A DNA stretch of 64,000 bases from an uncultured Bacteroides sp. (GTDB taxonomy: Bacteria > Bacteroidota > Bacteroidia > Bacteroidales > Bacteroidaceae): assembly GCA_902388495.1 (NCBI GenBank), contig CABMPP010000002.1, positions 124,001 through 188,000 on the forward strand. The letters are read 5' to 3'. A program made the position numbers and the translations under genes. Below are positions 8,391-16,278 of this stretch, piece by piece. The notes beneath the pieces were generated by a model, which saw only the letters and a list, made by a program, of their open reading frames with translations, did no database searches and was not told the DNA's origin. Within the stretch, counting starts at the first letter, position 1; each line of letters begins with the position of its first letter.

Positions 8391-9163
8391 AGAAATACCT
8401 TTTACTCCCGTTGTGCCTGCTGCTGTGTAGCTTCCTGCTACACGGTTGCGGCGGCGAACAGCAGCAAGAGCAAAAGCAACCTCAATGCCTACGTGCGGAA
8501 GAAGATCCCGCGCACGTAGATTCCCGGGCTCACTGCCCCATCGGAAGGCCTGCCCAAAGCCGTACCGCCCGCTGCCTCGACTCACTCGGCTTCATCAGCA
8601 TTGCCGAGGCAGACAGCACAATTGCCATAGACCTGATGTACACCCGTGCCGACAACTTCACCGGAACCATATTGTATGAGGATTTAAAAGAAGCCTATCT
8701 GCATCCCGAAGCCATGGAAAGCCTGAGTCGTGCACAGCGCCTGCTGAAAGAGCGCCGCCCCGGTTACAGCCTCATCGTCTACGACGCTGCCCGCCCCATG
8801 TCCGTGCAGCAGAAGATGTGGGATGTGGTGAAAGGAACTTCCAAGTATATCTATGTATCCAATCCTGCCCGTGGCGGCGGCTTGCACAATTACGGCCTGG
8901 CGGTAGATATCAGCATTCTCGATGAAGAAGGAGTTCCCCTGCCGATGGGTACTCCGGTAGATTACCTAGGCAAAGAAGCCCACATTACCGAAGAAGCCCA
9001 ACTGGTAGCCCAAGGCAAAATCACCGAAGCAGAACGCGAAAACAGATTGCTCCTGCGACAAGTGATGAAAGAAGCCGGCTTCCGCCCCCTGCCCAGCGAG
9101 TGGTGGCACTTCAACCGCGTAAGCAGGCAGACAGCAAAAGAAAGGTATCAGTTAATCCCCTAA
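8387..9163 (+). CDS. VanX-like D-Ala-D-Ala dipeptidase lipoprotein (M15)
   Basis: The protein has 258 residues from MKKYLLLPLCLLLCSF; the lipobox Cys is at residue 21 (LLHGC). The M15/VanX zinc set is present: H167 and D174 in GLHNYGLAVDIS, and E238/H241 in EWWHF. SxHxxGxAxD and ExxH are the family signatures. VanX-type enzymes hydrolyse D-Ala-D-Ala; in a lipoprotein the likely role is periplasmic peptidoglycan dipeptide recycling rather than vancomycin resistance, since no vanH/vanA is present. The start was chosen at 8387 because it gives the signal peptide and overlaps the preceding stop (ATGA). The Gln/Glu-rich stretch after the Cys is probably a flexible linker. Confidence 0.88.
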   Translation: MKKYLLLPLCLLLCSFLLHGCGGEQQQEQKQPQCLRAEEDPAHVDSRAHCPIGRPAQSRTARCLDSLGFISIAEADSTIAIDLMYTRADNFTGTILYEDLKEAYLHPEAMESLSRAQRLLKERRPGYSLIVYDAARPMSVQQKMWDVVKGTSKYIYVSNPARGGGLHNYGLAVDISILDEEGVPLPMGTPVDYLGKEAHITEEAQLVAQGKITEAERENRLLLRQVMKEAGFRPLPSEWWHFNRVSRQTAKERYQLIP

Positions 9164-9176
9164 ACACATTTCTTGC

Positions 9177-9184
9177 TATCTTTG
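9177..9184 (+). promoter_or_regulatory. Bacteroides -7 box for the methyltransferase gene
   Basis: TATCTTTG fits TAnnTTTG and ends 26 bp before the ATG at 9211. It sits in the 47-bp gap after the dipeptidase gene and argues for an independent transcript and for the 9211 start. No -33 TTTG is evident. Confidence 0.55.
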
Positions 9185-9210
9185 CAGCTTCATTCCAACA
9201 AGTCTTTATT

Positions 9211-10419
9211 ATGGCATTGAACGAAGATACCCTCCGCTTTATCCGCATGCACCGCCCGGATGACGTACGCAGCCTCGCCCTGCAAGCCCGCCGATATCCT
9301 GCGGTAGACATGCCCGCCGCCATCACCCAGATAGCCGGCTGGCAGGTGGCACGGGAGAAAGTGCCGACATGGGCTGCAAACGAGCACATCCTCTACCCCG
9401 TCCACCTCTCCCTGGAACAATGCTCCTCGGAAGCCACGGCACGCTACAAAGCAGAAGTCATCGCAGAATCGGGAAGCCACCACGACACCCTTACCGACCT
9501 CACCGGGGGCTTCGGCATCGACTGTGCTTTTCTTTCCGCCTGCTTCCGCCGGGCCACCTACGTAGAGCGCCAAGAGCCACTTTGCCGGATAGCTTCGCAC
9601 AACTTCCCCGCCCTCAGCCTGAATCATATCTCCGTCTGCCACGAAGACAGCGTCCGCCACCTGCAACAGATGCCGCCCGTGGACTGGATATTCATCGACC
9701 CCGCCCGTCGCGACGGCCACGGCGGGAAGACCGTTGCCATCGGCGACTGCGAGCCCGACGTCTCCGCCCTCGAAGAGCTGCTGCTGGAGAAGGCTCAACA
9801 CGTACTGGTCAAGCTCTCCCCTATGCTCGACCTCACCCTTGCCCTGCACGACCTGAAGCACGTGCAAGAAGCCCGCATCGTCTCCGTAGGCAACGAATGC
9901 AAGGAATTGCTGCTTGTCCTGGGCCACGGCGAAAGTCTGTCGGCAGAAGATATTCCCATCCACTGCATCAACCTCACCAATGCCCCGGAACGTCAATCGC
10001 TCACCTTCACCCGCCGACAAGAGAAGGCCAGCGCCTGCCCCTGCACCCCCGCCCTGAAGTCTTATCTTTACGAGCCCAACGCCTCCATCCTGAAGGCGGG
10101 CGCCTTCCGCAGCACCTCCCATATATATAAGGTGGAAAAGTTGCACCCCAACAGCCACCTCTACACCTCCGACCGCTACATCGCCGACTTCCCCGGCCGG
10201 AAGTTCCGCATTACCGGCAGTTGCAGCCTCAACAAGAAAGAAGTAAAGGCGCTGCTCGGCACAGAGCAGAAAGCGAACCTCACCGTACGCAACTTCCCCG
10301 CCAGCGTAGCCGAACTGCGCAAGCGCCTGAAACTCGCCGAAGGCGGAGATATCTACCTCTTTGCCACCACGCTAGCCGATGAAAGAAAGTTGCTGGTACG
10401 CTGCCAGACTGTTGGCTAA
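9211..10419 (+). CDS. class I SAM-dependent methyltransferase (PG_1098/THUMP-like)
   Basis: The protein has 402 residues from MALNEDTLRF. The SAM-binding motif is LTDLTGGFGIDCAFLS (about residues 94-109), followed by an acidic strand (YVERQ) and the motif IV-like IDPARRDGHGGK. The C-terminal part (about 300-402) has the GSCSLNKKEVKALL/THUMP-like region seen in Bacteroidetes homologues of PG_1098. A nucleic-acid substrate is likely but not shown by the sequence. An upstream in-frame ATG at 9100 lies inside the dipeptidase gene and before the -7 box, so 9211 was chosen. The stop codon falls inside the first unit of a 22-bp tandem repeat, so the repeat module supplies the last codons. Confidence 0.82.
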   Translation: MALNEDTLRFIRMHRPDDVRSLALQARRYPAVDMPAAITQIAGWQVAREKVPTWAANEHILYPVHLSLEQCSSEATARYKAEVIAESGSHHDTLTDLTGGFGIDCAFLSACFRRATYVERQEPLCRIASHNFPALSLNHISVCHEDSVRHLQQMPPVDWIFIDPARRDGHGGKTVAIGDCEPDVSALEELLLEKAQHVLVKLSPMLDLTLALHDLKHVQEARIVSVGNECKELLLVLGHGESLSAEDIPIHCINLTNAPERQSLTFTRRQEKASACPCTPALKSYLYEPNASILKAGAFRSTSHIYKVEKLHPNSHLYTSDRYIADFPGRKFRITGSCSLNKKEVKALLGTEQKANLTVRNFPASVAELRKRLKLAEGGDIYLFATTLADERKLLVRCQTVG

Positions 10420-10736
10420 GACAGCGGACATTGTTGGCTAAGACGAACAGCAATGCTGGCTAAGACGCGGAACACTGCTTCCTTCCGCCCATAACTCCCT
10501 TACCTTCGAGGTAGAACACTATACCCTTTACTGCACAAGATGCCATCTTGTGTAGCATAAGATGCCATCTTGAGCAGCATAAGATGCCATCTTGTGCAAG
10601 GAAGGCTATAGAGTTACAGATGAAAGGTAGTAATGGTTCAGATGAAAGGTAGTAATGGTTCAGATGAAAGCCTATAATGCTTCAGATGAGAAGCAAAGGA
10701 GTTACCGTCAAAAGAGAATAGACCCAAGACAAGTAT
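10410..10736. repeat. 22-bp-period repeat module, copy 1 (long form)
   Basis: Three tandem families follow each other, each with a period of exactly 22 bp. Family A (GGCTAAGAC core): units at 10410, 10432 and 10454. Family B (palindrome AAGATGCCATCTT): 10537-10549, 10559-10571 and 10581-10593. Family C (AGATGAAAGGTAGTAATGG and variants): 10618, 10640 and 10662, with a partial fourth unit at 10684. The B-C part is bracketed by near-inverted ends, TAACTCCCTTAC (10492-10503) and GCAAAGGAGTTA (10693-10704). Since 22 is not a multiple of 3, the repeats are not coding. A second copy lies at 32214-32430. The remainder of the gap (10737-10903) holds only a -7 box before the sensor gene. Confidence 0.9.
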
Positions 10737-10861
10737 CCCGCTTCTTCTTCCGGGAGGAGAAGCGATTCGTGCGGTTGCAACAAGCGGCAGTCAATTGGTC
10801 GCACGAAGACGGAACGTTTAAAAAAAACCGAAACACAAATGATATATTGGGTTGAAACTAT

Positions 10862-10869
10862 TACTTTTG
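10862..10869 (+). promoter_or_regulatory. Bacteroides -7 box for the PUL1 sensor
   Basis: TACTTTTG fits TAnnTTTG and ends 34 bp before the ATG at 10904. No -33 TTTG lies at the usual spacing. The 22-bp-period module lies about 130 bp upstream. Confidence 0.55.
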
Positions 10870-10903
10870 CATAACACGTTAAGCTTAAATCACTCGACAG
10901 CGT

Positions 10904-13900
10904 ATGAAGGACAAACTAATATTTTTTATCACACTTCTTCTTTTCCTTTTGGAGGGAAGCCTTCTTTACTCGACGAATCCTGAACTCTTGTTCAAGAGAT
11001 ATCAGATGGCCGACGGATTGTCTAACAACACCGTATGGTGCGGTATTCAGGACAGCTACGGATTCATCTGGATAGGCACCAGCGACGGTTTGAATTGCTA
11101 CGACGGCCTGCGTACCAAAATCTATCGCAACGTGCCCAGCGACACCTGCTCGCTGGGAAACAATTACGTCTGCTCACTGCTCGAGGCGGACGGGGACCTC
11201 TACGTAGGCACTAACTTGGGACTTTACCTCTACCATCGCTCCACCGACAACTTTTCACCGTTTCACAAGTCCACCAAATACGGCGTTCGTGTCAGTAGCG
11301 AAGTGAGGCGCATCATCAGCACCCGCAACGGCTTGATATGGATTGCCACCCTGGGACAGGGCGTATTTGTCTATAACCCCATCCGCGACGAACTGATACA
11401 AAGCAGCGTACATACCTCTTTTATATGGGACGTCTGCCAAGGCGCCGACGGGTATGTCTATGCCTCGTCCATGGACAACGGTTTGGTGTGCTTCAACGAC
11501 GAAGGCACTTTTTTACGGAACTGCTGGGATGTATCTTCCCCTACGCGAGAGGGACAGGGAGAGAGACTGAATTGTCTCTTGAGCATCGGAGACAAGATTT
11601 GGTTTGCTATGGAGAACAATTTCATGGGCTATTACCGTCCGGAGGACGCTACTCTGCATACTTTCGACATCACCGCCCAAGGCTTCGGCTCCGTCCGCAG
11701 CCTGATGGAGTACGATGAACACCAACTGCTGCTGGGAACCGACAACGGACTCTATCTCTATGACCGCACCACGCAGCAGTTCCGCCGGGGCGATGCCGCC
11801 GGGGGATTATGGGCATTGAGCGATCCCACCGTCAATGCCTTGATGCGTGATGTTGAAGGCACGCTTTGGGTGATGACCTATGCGGGTGGGGTCAACTATA
11901 TGCCCCGTCAGCTGAGGCGTTTCAACTACTACTCCATCCCTTTGCCGGACAATGCTTCGGATGCCGAAAAAGAAGTGGGACCCTTCTGCGAAGCTCCCGA
12001 CGGACAAATATACGTGGGCACGCGCTCCGGTGTATGGCTATTCAATCCGCATACCGCCACCTTCTCGGGCGAAGTGTTCAGGCATCTGGGTATGCGCCGC
12101 GAGGTGCGTTGTCTGATGCTGGACGGCGACCGCCTTTGGATAGGCACCTACGGCGACGGATTGAAGGTGCTCAACCTCCAAACGGGAGCGGTAAAGAGCT
12201 ATACCTACCAGCGCACCGTGCCCAATTCTATTTGCGGTAACGAGGTGCTGAGTCTTTGCAAAGACAACTACGGACATGTGTATGTGGGCACCGGCTGGGG
12301 ACTGTGTTTCTATAATCCGGTAGCAGACAATTTCACGAGCGTCATCCACATCGGTTCCATGAATTCTGTCACCGACCTTCATACAGACCGTGCAGGCAAT
12401 GTGTGGGCAGCCACCTCCAACAATGGTGTGTTTCGCCACATCCCCCGCGAGAGCTATTGGAAGCACTTCGAATATGTACGCGGCGATTCCACCGCCCTTA
12501 CGAGTAATTCGGTCAACGTCTTATTTGAAGACAACGAAGGTACGATGTGGATAGGCACCAATGGCGGAGGACTTTGTTCCTTTGTTTCCGAAACCGAACG
12601 CTTTGTCCATTTCGACCCTACGGGCCGGCTGCTGCCCGACGGTGTGATTCATTCTATCGAGCAAGATGCCGACGGCAACCTCTGGATTGCGGGCAATTCA
12701 GGACTCTACCGCATCCATCCTGCTACTATGGATAATTTCCAGCTCTTCACGTTGGACGATGGGTTGCAGGGGAATCAGTTTACACCTCGCTCTTCGCTGG
12801 TATCTTCTATGGGGCGGTTGTATTTTGGCGGAACGGGTGGCTTCAACAGTTTCACGCCGAGCCGGTCCATCCACAACAGCTATCAACCGCCGGTGTACGT
12901 GGCCGGCATCAGCTTTCCGGACTGTCCCGACGAACAAGAGGCCAAGCGCTTATTGGGCTTGAACGCTCCCTTCTATCAGACCAGGCAAATAAAGCTTCCC
13001 TACGCCCGCAACAGCTTTACGCTTCGCTTTGTGGCATTGAGCTACGAAATGCCCAACAAGAACCGTTATACCTATCAGCTGAAGGGGGTAGACAAGGAGC
13101 CGATTGCCGCCACTGCGAGCAACGTGGCCCATTACACCCATTTGGCGCCTGGCGAGTATGAATTTGTGGTTCGAGGCTCCAACAACGACCTTTGCTGGAA
13201 TCCCGAGCCTGCCACGCTGCACATTATCATCACTCCCCCGTGGTGGCTTTCCACGGAGGCCAAGCTGATATATACGTTGCTTTTTATGAGCTGCGTCTTT
13301 GCCGTAGCCTATCAGTGGAATCAGTATGTCAAGCGGAAATACAAGCTCCGCATGGAGAGGTTTAAGGCCGGTAAGGAGCAGGAACTTTATAAGCAGAAAA
13401 TCAATTTCTTCGTCAATTTGGTGCACGAGGTGCGCACGCCTCTCAGCCTCATTCGCCTGCCTTTGGAGAAGTTGCAGGAGGCGACGGTTACAGCCGGCGA
13501 GAATAAATACATTGCTATCATCGAGAAGAACGTCAATTACCTATTGGGCATCACCACGCAACTGCTCGACTTCCAGAAGATGGAGAACGGAGCGTTGCAG
13601 CTAAACCTGCAATCCACCCACCTTCAACCGCTGCTCACTCAAATTTATAATCAGTTTGTGGATGCTGCCGCGTTGAAAGGCATAGCAATGCGGATAGATA
13701 TGCCTGCCGAAGAGGTGCGTACCCGGCTGGATGCCGAGAAGATAAATAAGGTAGTAGTCAATCTGCTGAGCAACGCATTGAAGTATGCCCATAGTTCCAT
13801 CGAAGTCACCTTGTCGACAGAGAAAGAGAAAATCTTCATCATCGTGAGTGACGACGGTGCGGGCGTGCCGCGTCCGCAGCAGGACAAAATCTTTGAGGCA

Positions 13901-14926
13901 TTCTATCAGTCGCCGGATGACCCCGTGGCCACCACCGGCACTGGCATAGGGTTGGCCTTCTCCCGTTCTTTGGCCGAGGCTCACGGTGGCACGCTCACTT
14001 TCAGCGAGCGTGAAGGCGGAGGATCATCATTCATACTTTATCTACCCCTATCGGTGACTGCCGAAGGAGTGGAGCAGGCCGAGACTTCACCCGTAGAGTA
14101 CATTGGGGATGACCGGACAGAGGAAGAAACAGAAGCAATGACTTCCGAATTTGGAGACAAGCGGTTCACCGTACTGCTGGTGGAAGACAATGTGGAGCTG
14201 CTCCACCTCACGCAAGAGTCACTGCGCACCTGGTTCAAGGTGCTTTGTGCCACCAATGGTGTAAAAGCATTGGAGGTATTGGATCGTGAAAGTGTAGATG
14301 TGATAGTGAGCGATGTGATGATGCCCCAAATGGACGGTATTGAACTGTGCCGACGTGTGAAGCAAGACTTTGCCTACTCGCACATCCCATTGATATTGCT
14401 TACTGCCAAAACCACACTGGAGAGCAAGGTGGAAGGTATGGAGAGCGGAGCCGATGCCTACATAGAGAAGCCTTTCTCCCTCAAACAGCTGCGCAGGCAG
14501 ATAGAAAACCTGTTGAAGCTACGCTTGGAGTTCCATAAGAAGATGAGTAAAGTCGTGGGCAGTTCGGTATCGCCTATCGCCGACGATGCCTTGTCGCAGC
14601 GCGATGTGGAATTCTTGGAGAAGATAAACTCCGTATTGCAACTCCAATTGGCCGATGAGAACTTCTCAATGGACTCCTTCGCCGATGAGATGAACATGAG
14701 CCGTTCCAGCTTCTTCCGAAAAATCAAGGCACTCTCGGGCATGTCACCAGCCGATTACGTGAAGAACTTCCGGCTGAACAAGACTGCCGAACTGATAGCG
14801 AGCGGCATGCGCATCTCCGAGGCTGCCGAGCAGTTGGGCTTCACCTCTTCCTCCTATTTTGCCAAGTGCTTCAAGGCAAAGTTTGGTGTGCTGCCCAAGG
14901 ATTATCAGTCGAGATTATTGGAGTAG
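10904..14926 (+). CDS. hybrid two-component system sensor/regulator of PUL1
   Basis: The protein has 1340 residues, the usual HTCS length. In order: signal segment (FFITLLLFLLEGSLL); a periplasmic double beta-propeller of two-component-regulator repeats (to about 690, with repeated WIGT-type motifs); a Y_Y_Y domain (about 719-765); one membrane helix (about 785-805); HisKA with phospho-His841 in VHEVRTPL; HATPase with NLLSNALKYA and GTGIGLAFS; a receiver domain with phospho-Asp1137 in SDVMMPQMDG and the conserved Lys in IEKPFS; and a C-terminal AraC-type HTH (about 1260-1337). HTCS proteins bind a glycan breakdown product in the periplasm and activate the adjacent PUL. By position it should control 16279-32207, and perhaps the reversed GH43-like gene. 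Confidence 0.95.
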   Translation: MKDKLIFFITLLLFLLEGSLLYSTNPELLFKRYQMADGLSNNTVWCGIQDSYGFIWIGTSDGLNCYDGLRTKIYRNVPSDTCSLGNNYVCSLLEADGDLYVGTNLGLYLYHRSTDNFSPFHKSTKYGVRVSSEVRRIISTRNGLIWIATLGQGVFVYNPIRDELIQSSVHTSFIWDVCQGADGYVYASSMDNGLVCFNDEGTFLRNCWDVSSPTREGQGERLNCLLSIGDKIWFAMENNFMGYYRPEDATLHTFDITAQGFGSVRSLMEYDEHQLLLGTDNGLYLYDRTTQQFRRGDAAGGLWALSDPTVNALMRDVEGTLWVMTYAGGVNYMPRQLRRFNYYSIPLPDNASDAEKEVGPFCEAPDGQIYVGTRSGVWLFNPHTATFSGEVFRHLGMRREVRCLMLDGDRLWIGTYGDGLKVLNLQTGAVKSYTYQRTVPNSICGNEVLSLCKDNYGHVYVGTGWGLCFYNPVADNFTSVIHIGSMNSVTDLHTDRAGNVWAATSNNGVFRHIPRESYWKHFEYVRGDSTALTSNSVNVLFEDNEGTMWIGTNGGGLCSFVSETERFVHFDPTGRLLPDGVIHSIEQDADGNLWIAGNSGLYRIHPATMDNFQLFTLDDGLQGNQFTPRSSLVSSMGRLYFGGTGGFNSFTPSRSIHNSYQPPVYVAGISFPDCPDEQEAKRLLGLNAPFYQTRQIKLPYARNSFTLRFVALSYEMPNKNRYTYQLKGVDKEPIAATASNVAHYTHLAPGEYEFVVRGSNNDLCWNPEPATLHIIITPPWWLSTEAKLIYTLLFMSCVFAVAYQWNQYVKRKYKLRMERFKAGKEQELYKQKINFFVNLVHEVRTPLSLIRLPLEKLQEATVTAGENKYIAIIEKNVNYLLGITTQLLDFQKMENGALQLNLQSTHLQPLLTQIYNQFVDAAALKGIAMRIDMPAEEVRTRLDAEKINKVVVNLLSNALKYAHSSIEVTLSTEKEKIFIIVSDDGAGVPRPQQDKIFEAFYQSPDDPVATTGTGIGLAFSRSLAEAHGGTLTFSEREGGGSSFILYLPLSVTAEGVEQAETSPVEYIGDDRTEEETEAMTSEFGDKRFTVLLVEDNVELLHLTQESLRTWFKVLCATNGVKALEVLDRESVDVIVSDVMMPQMDGIELCRRVKQDFAYSHIPLILLTAKTTLESKVEGMESGADAYIEKPFSLKQLRRQIENLLKLRLEFHKKMSKVVGSSVSPIADDALSQRDVEFLEKINSVLQLQLADENFSMDSFADEMNMSRSSFFRKIKALSGMSPADYVKNFRLNKTAELIASGMRISEAAEQLGFTSSSYFAKCFKAKFGVLPKDYQSRLLE

Positions 14927-14952
14927 GTGATTTTCGGTACGAACTGCGGCGG

Positions 14953-16035
14953 CTAATTTGCAGGCTTAGCCAGCATCGTCCCTTCTTTTTGCGGGACGCC
15001 CAGTACCGGCATACCTTCCGCATCCCAACCAATCTTTTGCAGATGGATGCACCGGTGGTTATTAGAAAATATATCGTGTAGCGTGTGGTGGACATGATAG
15101 AGCATAAACCACTCTTCACCGTTGGGTGAGGGTACGAACGATACATTCCCCGGTCCGTAAACCTCATTCTCGGGTGCTTGCGTAAATACAGGCTCGCTCC
15201 GTTTCTTCCATGATTCCGGGCAGAGCAGGTCGCTGTCCGCATCGGCTTCCAAGAGCCCAAGACTATAAAAAGGAGTCCAAGTTGCACTGGCAGAATAGTA
15301 AATCAATAGTTTGTCGCCATTCTTAGAACGAAAAAAGCAGGGTGCTTCATTCACGTGGATGGGATAACCGCTCTTGCTGCCATCTATGCTAATCCATTGG
15401 CATTCCCATTCAAGGTCGGGACGGGAAATCAGAACGCGCTCCGATGCCAGCGTCCATGGATTCTTCATTTCGGCAATGTAGATGCACTGCGTCTCTTGAT
15501 ATGCCCTTCGGCTGGGCCATCCGCTCCAAATGAGATAGCGTTTGCCACGGTGCTCAAACGAACTGGCATGAATGGCCCAATTGTTGCCTGCATCGGTTGC
15601 CACCCGTCCTTTCATTACAAACTCTCCCTCCAAGGGAGTGGGTGAGTCATTTTCCAATACATAGATTTGATGATTGTCCGTATTACCATCATCCGCACAA
15701 TAATAGATGTACCATTTGCCATCTATCCACTCTATCCGGGGTGACCACAAGTGATAGGCATTCAATGAATCTTTCGGAAACCATACATCTTTCTTCCTTG
15801 CCTTTTCCAATTGGGTTATATCATCAGTCTCCCACAACGTAATGCGGTCGTGTACGGTTTGCGTATAGTAGTATTTCCCATCTTTGAATATGGCCCATGG
15901 CTCTGGTCCCCAAAAGATATGGTTTACATACATAGTGGTTGAATCAATAGCTTCTGCTTGTTCTGCTTTCTTGTATTGGCAGGAGGAGGTACAAACCGTA
16001 GAGAGTATAAAAAGCAAGTAAAGTAGATTTTTCAT
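14953..16035 (-). CDS. GH43-like lipoprotein with altered catalytic positions
   Basis: The protein has 360 residues from MKNLLYLLFILSTVC, with lipobox Cys19. It has the five-bladed GH43-type landmarks: PWAIFKDGKYYYTQT, HLWSPRIEWIDGKWYIYY, FEHRGKRYLIWSGW, HVNEAPCFF and a C-terminal VYGPGNVSFV blade. The general acid appears intact as Glu230 (NEAP). The position normally filled by the base Asp is Glu45 (GPEPW), and the pKa-modulating Asp position is His156 (AIHASSF). It may therefore be inactive, binding-only, or use different chemistry. The start at 16035 was chosen over 16095 for the signal peptide. It is convergent with the sensor gene (26-bp gap) and divergent from the PUL1 operon. Confidence 0.8.
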   Translation of the reverse strand: MKNLLYLLFILSTVCTSSCQYKKAEQAEAIDSTTMYVNHIFWGPEPWAIFKDGKYYYTQTVHDRITLWETDDITQLEKARKKDVWFPKDSLNAYHLWSPRIEWIDGKWYIYYCADDGNTDNHQIYVLENDSPTPLEGEFVMKGRVATDAGNNWAIHASSFEHRGKRYLIWSGWPSRRAYQETQCIYIAEMKNPWTLASERVLISRPDLEWECQWISIDGSKSGYPIHVNEAPCFFRSKNGDKLLIYYSASATWTPFYSLGLLEADADSDLLCPESWKKRSEPVFTQAPENEVYGPGNVSFVPSPNGEEWFMLYHVHHTLHDIFSNNHRCIHLQKIGWDAEGMPVLGVPQKEGTMLAKPAN

Positions 16036-16278
16036 AGTGCTTTTCCTAATAATGATGTTCGTTACAAAGGAAACAAAATCTCTGCAAAAGGACAAATAAA
16101 AGTAAAAGTATCCTCGTTTGCTTCTGTCTTTTCTCCCTCTGTTGTATTTTGAACAATTCTTTCCCTTTATTGATCTTCAATTATCCTAACGCTATCGCAC
16201 TTTGCCCATACATTTACAGCGCTTTATTGATGTTTGTGTTAGACAATGCACATATTTTAATTTTAAAATCGTTTTATT

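Noticed and set aside
8387..9163. Vancomycin-resistance gene cluster
   Set aside because: Only a VanX-like dipeptidase is present; no vanH, ligase or VanR/VanS partners lie nearby, so housekeeping peptide recycling is more likely.
9190..10158. Minus-strand open frame of 322 codons opposite the methyltransferase gene
   Set aside because: It is a shadow of the GC-rich methyltransferase gene, Gly/Ala/Val-rich and without motifs.
10537..10593. Possible CRISPR array
   Set aside because: The units are contiguous at 22 bp without unique spacers, and no cas genes are present.
10655..10855. Short plus-strand open frame before the PUL1 sensor
   Set aside because: It begins inside the 22-bp tandem repeats and runs across the end of the module; no counterpart exists at the second copy because the unit number changes the frame.
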